64,000 bases of DNA from Heloderma charlesbogerti. Lineage: Eukaryota; Chordata; Lepidosauria; Squamata; Helodermatidae. The notes under the pieces are model-generated. The model searched no databases. It was given only the letters and a program-made list of their open reading frames with translations, and was not told the DNA's origin. This document shows positions 55,798 through 64,000 of the stretch, piece after piece. The stretch lies in NCBI GenBank assembly GCA_026122225.1, contig JANEZZ010002884.1, positions 1-64,000 on the forward strand, given 5' to 3'. Both the position numbers and the translations under genes were made by a program. Position 1 is the first letter of the stretch. Every line of letters starts with the position of its first letter.

Positions 55798-55898
55798 CTC
55801 ATTAAAATGGCCGGGACAGGCAATGGCTTCCTGCTTAATGGTGAGTTTCATGTCTCGAGATGCCTGTCTCTCCACACTCCCAATAGTCACTCTAGCAC
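55798..55898 (-). pseudogene. V2R exon 4, 3' part, inverted (unit C)
   Basis: Read on the minus strand it continues exon 4 from RVTIGSVERQAS through MKLTIKQEAIACPGHFNE to the donor GTAGGG (exon edge at 55798). The following intron bases match 3136 onward. It overlaps the forward piece by 44 bp, which is the inverted duplication left at the breakpoints. Confidence 0.9.
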
Positions 55899-56884
55899 TA
55901 TCCTTCAGATAACCTGGACCCAAACGCTTAAGGTCTTTAAATGTTACTACCAGCACTTTGAATCGGGGACAGAAATGGACTGGCAGCCAGTGCAGCTGGT
56001 AAAGTACTGGCGTAATATGAGCTCAAAGTCCAGTCCCTGTTAACAATCTTGCTGCCCCATTTTGCACCAGCTGAAGTTTCTGGACTGCTTTCAAAGGCGG
56101 CCCCATGTATAACGCATTGCAGTACTCCAGGCGAGAGGTTATCAGAGCATGGATAACTGTAGCTAGGCTCTCTCTGTCCAGATAAGGGCATAGTTGGGAT
56201 ACCAGCCAAAGCTGATAAAAAGTGCTCCATGCCACTGAGTTCACCTGTGCCTCAAGTGACAGTTCTGGATCCAAGAGCACCCCAAAACTATGAACGTCAT
56301 CCTTTGGGGGGAGTGCAACTCCCTCCAGATCAGGTTGAATATCACCTAGCTGGGCAGATGAACTATCCACCAGCAGTACCTCCATCTTGTCTGGATTGAG
56401 TTTCAGTTTATTGGCCCTCATCCAGTCCATTACCGTGCCCAGACCTGATTCAGAACAGCCCCTGCCTCAGATGGGTTTGATGAGAAAGTGACGTATAGCT
56501 GCGTGTCATCCGCATATGGATGGCGCCTCACCCCCCCCTCTGGGTAAGTTCCCCCAGCTGTTTCATACAGATGTTAAACAGCATGGGGGATAAAATAGAG
56601 CCCTGTGGAACCCCATGGCACAATTGCCATGGCGCAGAGCAGTAATCCCCCAGCACCACCTTCTGGAGTTGGCCATCCATGTAGGACCAGAACCACTGCA
56701 GTGCAGTGCCTCCAATGCCCAGCCCAGACAATATGTCTGATACGGCAAAAAGAAAGGGGAACACAAATAGCTTGCTAGTGGGCTCTTACCTGTGTTCGGT
56801 CAGACTCAGCACGAGTTTTCCTCCACCTGCATTCTAGCCGTCTCCCCACTTGCTTCACTGCCCTCAGCTCAGTTGTATACCAAG
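55899..56884 (-). mobile_element. L2-like LINE ORF2 part (antisense)
   Basis: The minus-strand frame 56430-56023 reads MDWMRANKLKLNPDKMEVLL, FGVLLDPELSLEAQ, WSTFYQLWLVSQLCPYL and ITSRLEYCNALYMG. 56764-56528 gives GVPQGSILSPMLFNICMKQL. From about 56775 it joins a more upstream L2 region that matches 31080-31190. The 3' end is cut at the inversion junction. Confidence 0.85.
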
Positions 56885-57424
56885 TAGCCCGAAATTCAGG
56901 CCGGGGAGGAGGCGCCCCGTCCCTCGCTGCCAAAATTCAGGCCGGGGAGGAGCGCCCCGTCTACCCAGCCGCGAAAAAAAAAGGAAAGTAAAAAAACACA
57001 CACACACAACCGTGAAAGGCTACGTAACGATTTGCGAAGCCTATCACGGCTAGATTTCCAAAGTCAGCCATGACAGGCTATGTAAATTGTCACGTAGCCT
57101 ATCACGGGTGACTTTGAAAAAAAAAAAAAAAGCGTGTACGCAAATGGTGGCGATTTACGTAGCCTATCACGGGTGGTTTTTTTTGTTTTACTTTCCTTTT
57201 TTATTTTGCCATGGCGGCGGAGGCAGCCGGTCAGAACACCGGCCACCCCCCCGCCCCTGCTGAACCGCCGCCGAACCGCCACCGGAACCCGCCGCCGAGA
57301 GGGACATTCGCACAAGGTAAGGCACATCCTGGGGGGGGCGGGGGGCCGGCGGAGAATTTCCCCACCAATTTCGGGGGGCCGAAACTCTCCCGGAGATTCG
57401 TCGAGAGATTCTCCGCCATCCCTA
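56885..57424. mobile_element. Palindrome-module hAT MITE, End 1 lost
   Basis: It follows the L2 word TATACCAAG at the same base where the MITE at 31191 inserted, but only TAG of End 1 remains. Modules lie at 57012-57050 and 57066-57106. A proline-rich GC segment leads to donor-like GGTAAG at 57316. The right terminus is End 2 (TTCTCCGCCATCCCTA). Confidence 0.75.
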
Positions 57425-58036
57425 GTCAGGAGTGCCTGCACCCATTGGTCTCTGCAAGGAGGTCACCTTTCATTTATTTTTAATAAAATATGTAATGTGA
57501 TGGCTGCATGTGATTCCCTGGAGACCAGGTAGGGAGTGAGGGGCTCACACAGCGGGGTGGGGTTGCTATCTGCATCGGGCTGAAGCACGTCCAATGCTCT
57601 TCAGAGTGATCCAACCCATATTGGAGTTCTTTGGCCTAATCCTGACCTGCTCCGAAATTGCACCGCTTTGCACCGCAGCACCCAGACACGCTAGGGATTC
57701 AGGCTTCAGACTGACGTGGCTAAGAGCCCTAGTAAAAATGCCCTCTTCCACATGACTCTTGGATATGTTGTCTTAGAGCTTCTGATGAGGCCTGCTCCAA
57801 GTGGCAAGGCCAGCTGAGACTTGGCTGGTGACAATTGGCAGGAAGGCGTTTTGTGGTGTGGCAACGTCCCTGGAGATGTTAGTCTGCCATGAGCCTCAAG
57901 CAGGAAGTGCTTTCTGTTTCAAGAGGCCATTCTATTATTTGAATGGGATTTTCATGTTGTGATCCTTTTGTGTTGAATTGTTGGGTTTACGTAGTTCTTT
58001 TATTCATTCAATTCGATGTATTCTGTGTGTTGGTAC
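57425..58036 (+). other. Unit C intron 4; partly homologous to A
   Basis: 57690-57785 matches 5410-5515. The rest is unrecognised. Confidence 0.45.
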
Positions 58037-58387
58037 TAGGGATGTACGATACTCCCCTTACTTGGTTCCACTGGGTTCCACTGGAGGGGGAGGCACTCCG
58101 TCCCTCCCCCCAGAATCCTGGCCAGCCAGCTCTGCTCCGTGGGGATCCGCGGAGCCACCGGCTGGCTCCTCCAGCAGCCGGAAATCTGGCCGCTTGCTAG
58201 CAGGAACGCAAACGTAGTCAGCTGTGATAGGCTACATAAAGACTTACGTAGCCTATCACGTCTTGTAAAAAAAGGGATCCGGGGCTGGCATGGGTGTGGC
58301 AGGCCGTTCCTCCACAGATTTCGGGGAGCCGAATGCAATAGCATTTGGCCTCACCAAGATCCGTGGCGGAATTCTCTGCCATCCCTA
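58037..58387. mobile_element. Short palindrome-module hAT MITE with exact 8-bp TSD
   Basis: This 351-bp element has End 1 (TAGGGATGTACGATACTCCC) and End 2 (AATTCTCTGCCATCCCTA). Exact duplications GTTGGTAC lie at 58029-58036 and 58388-58395. One palindrome module is present (58221-58263). Confidence 0.92.
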
Positions 58388-59064
58388 GTTGGTACAGTGG
58401 AGACTGATGGCTCTGATTATGGCGGGGCTGTGGATGCCTTCTGGGTTTTAGTCAGAACCATCCAGAACTATACAACAGTTATCCAAGGTACTGAACTTAT
58501 TTGGGGGATATATATCCATCAGGTACCCTGCTCCTTAAAATGCCTTTCCGTCTCCAGCTGGGCCATGAGGCCTCCGATCCTGCCTTTGCCTTCTGCCCTG
58601 CAACTGAAGATCAAAACATGGAAGAGGAGAGGGCCTTTCCAATGGTGGTGCCTATCCTCCCGCAAAAAGCTCATATCCCTCCCCCATCGTTCACCATCAT
58701 TGCATGCACATGTCTTGAAGGTTGTCCTTTTATTGCTGTTGCTTGTAATTTCTGTTATTCTGGGATTGTCTTGTAGTTTATTTCATTGTCATACCTTTTC
58801 CCCTCCAGTTAGTATATTGGCTTGAGTACATGTATAGTATAGGTGTCATAAACATTTTGAAACAAACAGACCAAAAATGTCTGTGACATGTTATGATGCA
58901 TAAATAGTGCTTCCGTGAAACAAAGAGCTGGGATCCCTTCTACTTCATTTAGGGTCACAAGCACTAGAAACCCTGTTGGGTCCTGTCTAAATTGGAGGAC
59001 TCATTTCCATAGGCACAAATATTCATACACTGTTTTCCTGGATGCTCCTTCTCTTTGTTGCTAG
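58388..59064 (+). other. Unit C intron 4, 3' end
   Basis: From about 58690 it is homologous to 5530-5881 of unit A. 58396-58690 is unrecognised. The acceptor TTGCTAG is at 59058-59064. Confidence 0.5.
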
Positions 59065-59191
59065 ACCATGCCTCATTCCAGATGCACTGAGAGCTGTCGC
59101 CGTGGATACTACAAGGAGGTCCAAGAAGGAGATCCACCAAGCTGCTATGCTTGCGCTCCATGTGCGGAAGGAACCATCTCCATTCAGGAAG
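59065..59191 (+). pseudogene. Vomeronasal type-2 receptor, exon 5 (unit C)
   Basis: This 127-nt open exon reads [18 protein letters not shown], then [13 protein letters not shown]. One of the paired cysteines in unit A (PCCY) is Ser here (PSCY). The acceptor and GTAGGC donor are intact. Its neighbours, exons 4 and 6, are broken. Confidence 0.88.
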
Positions 59192-59432
59192 GTAGGCAAG
59201 ATCAGAAGAATGGGAGTTCCCTAGGGCAACTCCTTGAATATGCCCAATAGTCCTCACAGCCCTATTTTACTTCTCTCTTCTTTTCTCTTAAACACCTTTA
59301 GCAAAACATTCCATGAGTAGGTAAGAAAAGAAGGCTTCATGAATGACTGTTGCTCCTAGTGTAAAATATCATGGGAATCCCTTATGGTCATAGGCCATTC
59401 ACTACTGCTCAGCCTGAAATACCTCATGATGC

Positions 59433-59954
59433 TAGGGGTGTACGAATCCCTTACCTTGCTCTGCTGAGGGGCATCTGTGGTGGAAGGGAGATGCTCCTTC
59501 CCTCCATGGGGGGGGAGGCAATCAGCCCCTCACCCTGGAATCTTGCCTGGCCAGCTCCGCTCCACAGCCATGCCACGGAGCCGCCGGCCAGCTCTGGCAA
59601 CTTGCAACCGGACATCCAGCCACTGGGCAGCCCTGTAGGGACGCAAAGGGCGGCTGTCATAGCCGCCGCCATTTGCGTCCCTGTACTGAGCCGTGATAGG
59701 TTACATAAATATTTACATCGCCGATCACGGCAGGGGGAAAGTATCACGGCTTGAAGAGGAGGTAGCGAATGGCTGATGCAGGACGGCAGCCATTCGCAAA
59801 GCAGCGTGGACGGAAGCAGGTAAGTGCTCCATTTTGAATGGATGCCATTTTTGGGGTGGGGGGGCGGGGGCTTCGTTCCGCGATGGATTTCGGGGGGCCG
59901 AATGCACTGGCATTCTTCTAGTATGATACTTTGCGGAATTCTCTGACATCCCTA
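59433..59954. mobile_element. Palindrome-module hAT MITE with 8-bp TSD
   Basis: It runs from End 1 (TAGGGGTGTACGAATCCCTT) to End 2 (AATTCTCTGACATCCCTA). Flanks are CATGATGC (59425-59432) and CATAATGC (59955-59962), one mismatch consistent with age. One decayed module lies at about 59690-59728. A donor-like GGTAAG is at 59819. Confidence 0.88.
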
Positions 59955-59962
59955 CATAATGC

Positions 59963-61092
59963 CCTACTAGTACATAGCGTGATTTTAATGAAGACTTGTT
60001 CCATTCGACTGAATGCTAATTTTATTTGTTATTACTTGCTCTTCTACAAGGTTTTATTCTTCTGGTCTGTACATCGTTGTGATCATTGTTGTGATGTGCA
60101 GTCTCAAAAACATTTAAATTAACACATTAAATATATATACACCTTTGGAACAGATGCTAAAGACTTTTGGAACTCTGACCCCTACTTGGCTTCAGTTTAT
60201 TTTTAATCTCCGCCATTAATCCCATGAAGTGAGTGGAAAGAAAAGACGATGGGAGTGAATCTCTGGTGTGCAAAGCAGGCGCGAAGCTTAGTGCACACTG
60301 TTCCTGGTACAAATCATGCCCCCCCCCAAAAAAACCACTCTGCTTTTTCGATGATTGGGACAGGGCAGCATGTACAGACACGGTGGGCCTTTCTCTATTA
60401 TACGCAAAGAATTGTCTGCACTGTGCTGTGATCCTATGGTATTAAAGCAGGGGGTCCCTGACAGAAAAGGGGATGTGAAAATGGTCCTGAATGCTGATTC
60501 AATCTTCTGGTTTTTTTAAACCTCTTTAGTAAAACTTGATTAAAAAATAAGAAAGCTTTATCGTAGTTTCCTTCTCCAGATTTCACACTTAACCAGGAGT
60601 CCCTTGAGCACCGTCTTGTGGTAGAAAGGTGGGGCATAAGCTAATACATAAGTAAATACATAAATCACAAGCCACTCAGCTACCAGGTAGCTTTACATGC
60701 CTTACAGGAATATTATGAAGATAAGAACAGGATAACCTCACACACACTCCCTTACCCTGAACAACGTTAGGATTAATACCCTCACTTTTCCATATTTAAA
60801 CCAGGTAGGGAGCTGTGTTTATTCCAAGTCAGCCCAACAATCTGTCTAGCCCACTCCTCTCTGTTCTTATCTGACTGGCAACCACTCTGTAATGTCCCAC
60901 AGAGATATTACGGTACCTTTCCTGGCCCTGCGACTACTAAGGTCCTCGGCTGGTGATGAGGCCATAGACTGGTCTGGTCAGAAAACAGGTCCTCTGTGAG
61001 GGAATGTTTGTCTCTTTCCCTGCCCAACTGCACATTTTTTCTGGAGGTACAGTTGATGTGAATCCTGCTGAACTCACTCTCCGACTTCTCAG
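59963..61092 (+). other. Unit C intron 5; nothing recognised
   Basis: The last 200 bases match intron 5 of unit A (6670-6865) and end in the CTTCTCAG acceptor. Confidence 0.5.
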
Positions 61093-61819
61093 ATGCCGAC
61101 CATTGCATGAAGTGTCTGGAAGATCAGCATCCAAACAAGGACAGAGATCAATGTGTCCCCAAGGAGATAACCTTCCTCTCCTATGAAGAAACTTTGGGCA
61201 TTGTCCTGATTTCCTTTAGCCTTTTCTTGTCGTTATCCACGGGCTTCGTATTAGGAATCTTCATGAAATACCAAGAAACTCCAATAATCAAGGCCAACAA
61301 CCGAGATCTGTCCTACATTCTCCTCATCTTCATCATGCTTTCCTTCTTGTCCTCCTTCCTGTTCATAGGGCGGCCAAGGAAAGTGACTTGCCTTCTCTGA
61401 CAAACAGTCTTCAGCATCATCTTCTCAGTTGCCATTTCTTCGATGTTGGCCAAAACCATCACGGTGGTGTTGGCTTTCCTGGCCACAAAACCAGGGAACA
61501 GAGTGAATAGATGGCTGGGGAAGAGTCTTGCAAACTCCATTGTCAGTTCTTGTTCTGGTGTCCAAGTTGTCATCTGCACCATCTGGCTGGGGAGCTCTGC
61601 CCCATTCCTTGGCTCTGACATGCATTCCCAGCCTGGACAGAACATCTTGTAATGCAACAAAGGATCTGTTGTCTTCTTTTATACTGCATGTGGCTACATG
61701 GGCTTCTTGGCTGCCATCTGCTTCACAGTGGCTTTCCTGGCCAGGAAGCTGCCTGGGGCCTTCAATGAAGCCAAACTGATCACCTTCAGCATGCTGGTCT
61801 TCTGCAGTGTTTGGCTGTC
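61093..61819 (+). pseudogene. V2R exon 6, two stops and 3' truncation (unit C)
   Basis: This is a close paralogue of 6866-7767. The frame from [12 protein letters not shown] through TM1 and TM2 is open to a TGA at 61398-61400 (Arg CGA in A). A second stop, TAA, is at 61650-61652 (Gln CAA in A). The exon then ends abruptly in TM6 after VFCSVWLS at 61819. The rest of TM6, TM7 and the C terminus are deleted together with about 580 bases of 3' flank. Both stops are single C-to-T changes. Confidence 0.93.
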
Positions 61820-62240
61820 ATGGGATAGTCTTGTGCTCAGTTTTTGCTCCTGGGTGATTTAAACTTTAGATCCTGATATTCTCAGCCTGAGATTTGGGGC
61901 TGCTGCCAGTGGAGGCTGGCAGCTCTGATTTCAGTGGAGCTGTGAACCCATCCTGTGTTTCAGACAGAAACCACATCTGGCGAAAATGTTTGCCATTGGC
62001 CAGATGTGTGCTCATGTTCAATTTGCACAACTTCCCCAGTTCTATTTGTGCAAATATCCCTGGAGACTGGATCATCCCCACTTTAGTTTATGGAGGAAAG
62101 TTTCACAAATCAGGAGATGGGTACAAAGTTTGGGAAAAGTGCGCACATTTCACATTCAGTTGCTGCTTCATTTGCGTGATTTTCCTGTTCCTGCAGAGTG
62201 ATCAGACATCATGAACAGGAAATGTGCCAAGCGGTGATAC
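61820..62240 (+). other. 3' flank of unit C
   Basis: This is homologous to 8354-8770 of unit A. No gene is seen. Confidence 0.6.
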
Positions 62241-62675
62241 TGTTGCAGAAGTCAGAGAGACTACGGAGTGAAGGAAAAAGAGATTCTTTATTTAAGGCGC
62301 GGGCTTAAGGCTGGAATCATTTCCAAAGAGCCAGAAGCCCTGAAATACATCAGCACATTGTTTTTATAGACATTGTGACACATATGAAATGGCTCATCCT
62401 CCCCCTCCCGCGTGGGGTTGCAGTCCTCAACATTTCTTCTCCTAGCACTATTGTTTATAATACAAGAACTGGGTTATAGGGTAGCCATGATAAGGAGAGA
62501 ACAGAAGAGAACAGCAGAGAACAAGATATACAATTGTATGACCTTTAACAAGATAAGGAATTCCTGTGTCTCATCAGCTTACAACAATATATTCAAGGGA
62601 GAAAGAGCTCAGCAAGAACATGAAGCATGAGACTGCATGAGGCTACTTAGTCTGACCCCCAATATGGCTGCTACA
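62241..62675 (-). mobile_element. Solo LTR of the His-primed ERV family
   Basis: TGTTGCAG to GCTACA, 435 bp, is homologous to the LTRs at 12525 and 17000 but with a diverged centre. It is flanked by ATAC at 62237-62240 and 62676-62679. Unit A has the uninterrupted site (TGATACAATATTTGG) at about 8766. The orientation follows the TTTATT (antisense AATAAA) near the left end. Confidence 0.9.
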
Positions 62676-63302
62676 ATACAATATTTTGAAGATCCTAGCT
62701 GTCTCGAGTCTCACTCATTCACCCGTCCCTACCAAAGGCATCCCCACATATTGGATGTTACCGCAGCCCAAACAGGGTATAACTTAGGCATGTGTCACCT
62801 TGATCAGATCTGGCATCTCTGTAATGGCTGCAGTTGGTACTCTTGCCTCACTCCTGGCCACTGCCCAAGCCTGCATTCATGATCATAATCTCCAATCCCT
62901 GCCCCTTCCCAGCAGTTATTTTTTTTTAAAAAAAAAAACTTTGACAGGCTGGCAGAGAGACTTGTGAGTAGGGATGTTGGAGGAATCTGCGATAGAACTA
63001 AGTGAGTTCAGATTTTTATGAACCCTACCAGCAGATGGGCTTTTCCCCTGGAGGGTGGATTCCACCGGTTTGGGGAACCATCCAGCTCATTATCAAACCT
63101 CCTGTTAGTTATCTCACTGACTGGGTGACTTTGGGCTGGACTTTAACTACTACACCATACTTCTGTTCTGAAACTCAAGAAGAAAAAGAGACAGTATAAT
63201 GGAAAGTTCTTTCTGAAGCAGTCAGACTTGTACAAATGCAGCATGAAGAGAAAGATCAGCAACCTTCTTTTTGTTTGAATAAAAAGCACACTCTGCACAT
63301 AC
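62676..63302 (+). other. Remaining 3' flank, then unrecognised sequence
   Basis: Homology to unit A (8770-9175) continues to about 63080. Beyond that nothing is recognised. Confidence 0.5.
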
Positions 63303-64000
63303 TCAGGGAATGGACAAATTGAGGAATTTTTGGAATATTTGAAGAACCAGGGAATATGAAGAACGATATTCTTCCATTCTGTTTGTGTGTGGGGAATCTC
63401 CCTCAATCCAGCTGTTCCCTGGAACCCCTCCCCCCTTCACCCAAGGGTCTTCTGAGATCCTGACCTCGGGGTGCCATTCTGCAGAGGATTCCGTGGCATG
63501 GACTGAAGGGAATTTGATCCTATTTCCCTTGTGCTCCTTTCCTGGGGCCCTGGGTTTGTGGGGGTACAGTTGGTGGAAGTGCCTCAGCAGCAACGGAGCA
63601 TGCACATTTTCCGCGGGTTCCCAGGATTGCTCATCAGGCCCGTACCCCTTCCAGTCCACCAGATATTGCAGGCGTCGGTGAGAAAGGTGGGAGTCCAGAA
63701 TCTCCACGACCTCAAACTCCTCCTCTCCCTCCACCATCACTGGTGGTGGTGGGGAGCCAATTGCCTGATGAGGGTCGCCAGAAACCAGGGGGACAGCAAG
63801 GACTGATGAAAAATAGGATGGATCTTCATGGAGGGGGGGAGAGCCAGGCAAAAAGCAACAGGGATAATCTGGGCTGTAATCTGGAAAGGCCCTGTGCGGC
63901 GAGGCGCAAGCTTCCTTGCGGGCGAGTGAGAGGGGAGGTAGTGGGTGGACAAGCAAACCCAGCCCCCAGTTGCAGAGATGGACCTGGCTGGTGCTGCCGG
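63303..64000 (-). mobile_element. Ty3/Gypsy chromovirus, integrase end and chromodomain
   Basis: Minus-strand frames give GPFQITAQIIPVAFCLALPP and HPIFHQSLL (integrase C-terminal region). After a frameshift near 63790 comes the chromodomain: EEFEVVEILDSHL, LQYLVDWKGYGPDEQSWEPA and LLRHFHQLYPHKP. The aromatic residues of the chromodomain cage (Val/Tyr-Trp-Trp pattern) are visible. The element continues beyond the window. The frame stays open to a stop at 63303-63305. Confidence 0.9.

Noticed and set aside
58139..58825. 228-residue plus-strand ORF
   Set aside because: It spans the end of a MITE and adjoining intron sequence that is homologous to a non-coding intron in unit A.

Overview
The window is vertebrate genomic DNA and most likely comes from a squamate reptile. 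It holds parts of three vomeronasal type-2 receptor (V2R, class C GPCR) genes on the + strand. They are embedded in dense repeats typical of lizard and snake genomes: BovB/RTE, CR1 and L2-like LINEs, tRNA-derived SINEs, hAT transposons, a gammaretrovirus-like provirus and a Gypsy element. No prokaryotic features, rRNA genes or CRISPR arrays are present. The species assignment is inference.

Layout. Unit A (1-9390) carries V2R exons 4, 5 and 6 (2908-3135, 5882-6008, 6866-7767). All are open with good splice sites, and exons 1-3 would lie upstream of the window. Unit B (about 17975-30430) carries exon 2 (21584-21875, open), exon 3 (24015-24824, two in-frame stops) and exon 4 (30104-30331, open), but no exon 5 or 6. 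Unit C (46961-63060) carries exon 1 with a signal peptide (46961-47178), an exon 4 split by an inversion (53602-53772 and 55798-55898 reversed), exon 5 (59065-59191) and a broken, truncated exon 6 (61093-61819). The introns of A, B and C are homologous, including the purine/pyrimidine block in intron 3, so the units are segmental duplicates. A may be functional; B and C are pseudogenes.

Between the units: a His-tRNA-primed provirus (12525-17408, 4-bp target duplication) sits inside a Helitron-like relic; L2, CR1, BovB and another APE-type LINE (39741-43113) fill most of the rest; a hAT-Charlie transposon with a 451-residue transposase ORF (36093-38819) is nested inside another repeat; a Ty3/Gypsy chromodomain fragment (minus strand) ends the window.

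The most unusual element is a family of short non-autonomous transposons, seen at least 15 times. They start and end in TAGGGATG/CATCCCTA, and the complete copies are flanked by 8-bp target duplications as in Ac-like hAT elements. The interior is built of stacked near-perfect palindromes centred on a TACGTAAATATTTACGTA-like core and on GC-rich hairpins. Outward-facing splice-donor-like sites (GGTAAG) lie near both ends. This palindrome-module family is my main candidate for something not obviously described.
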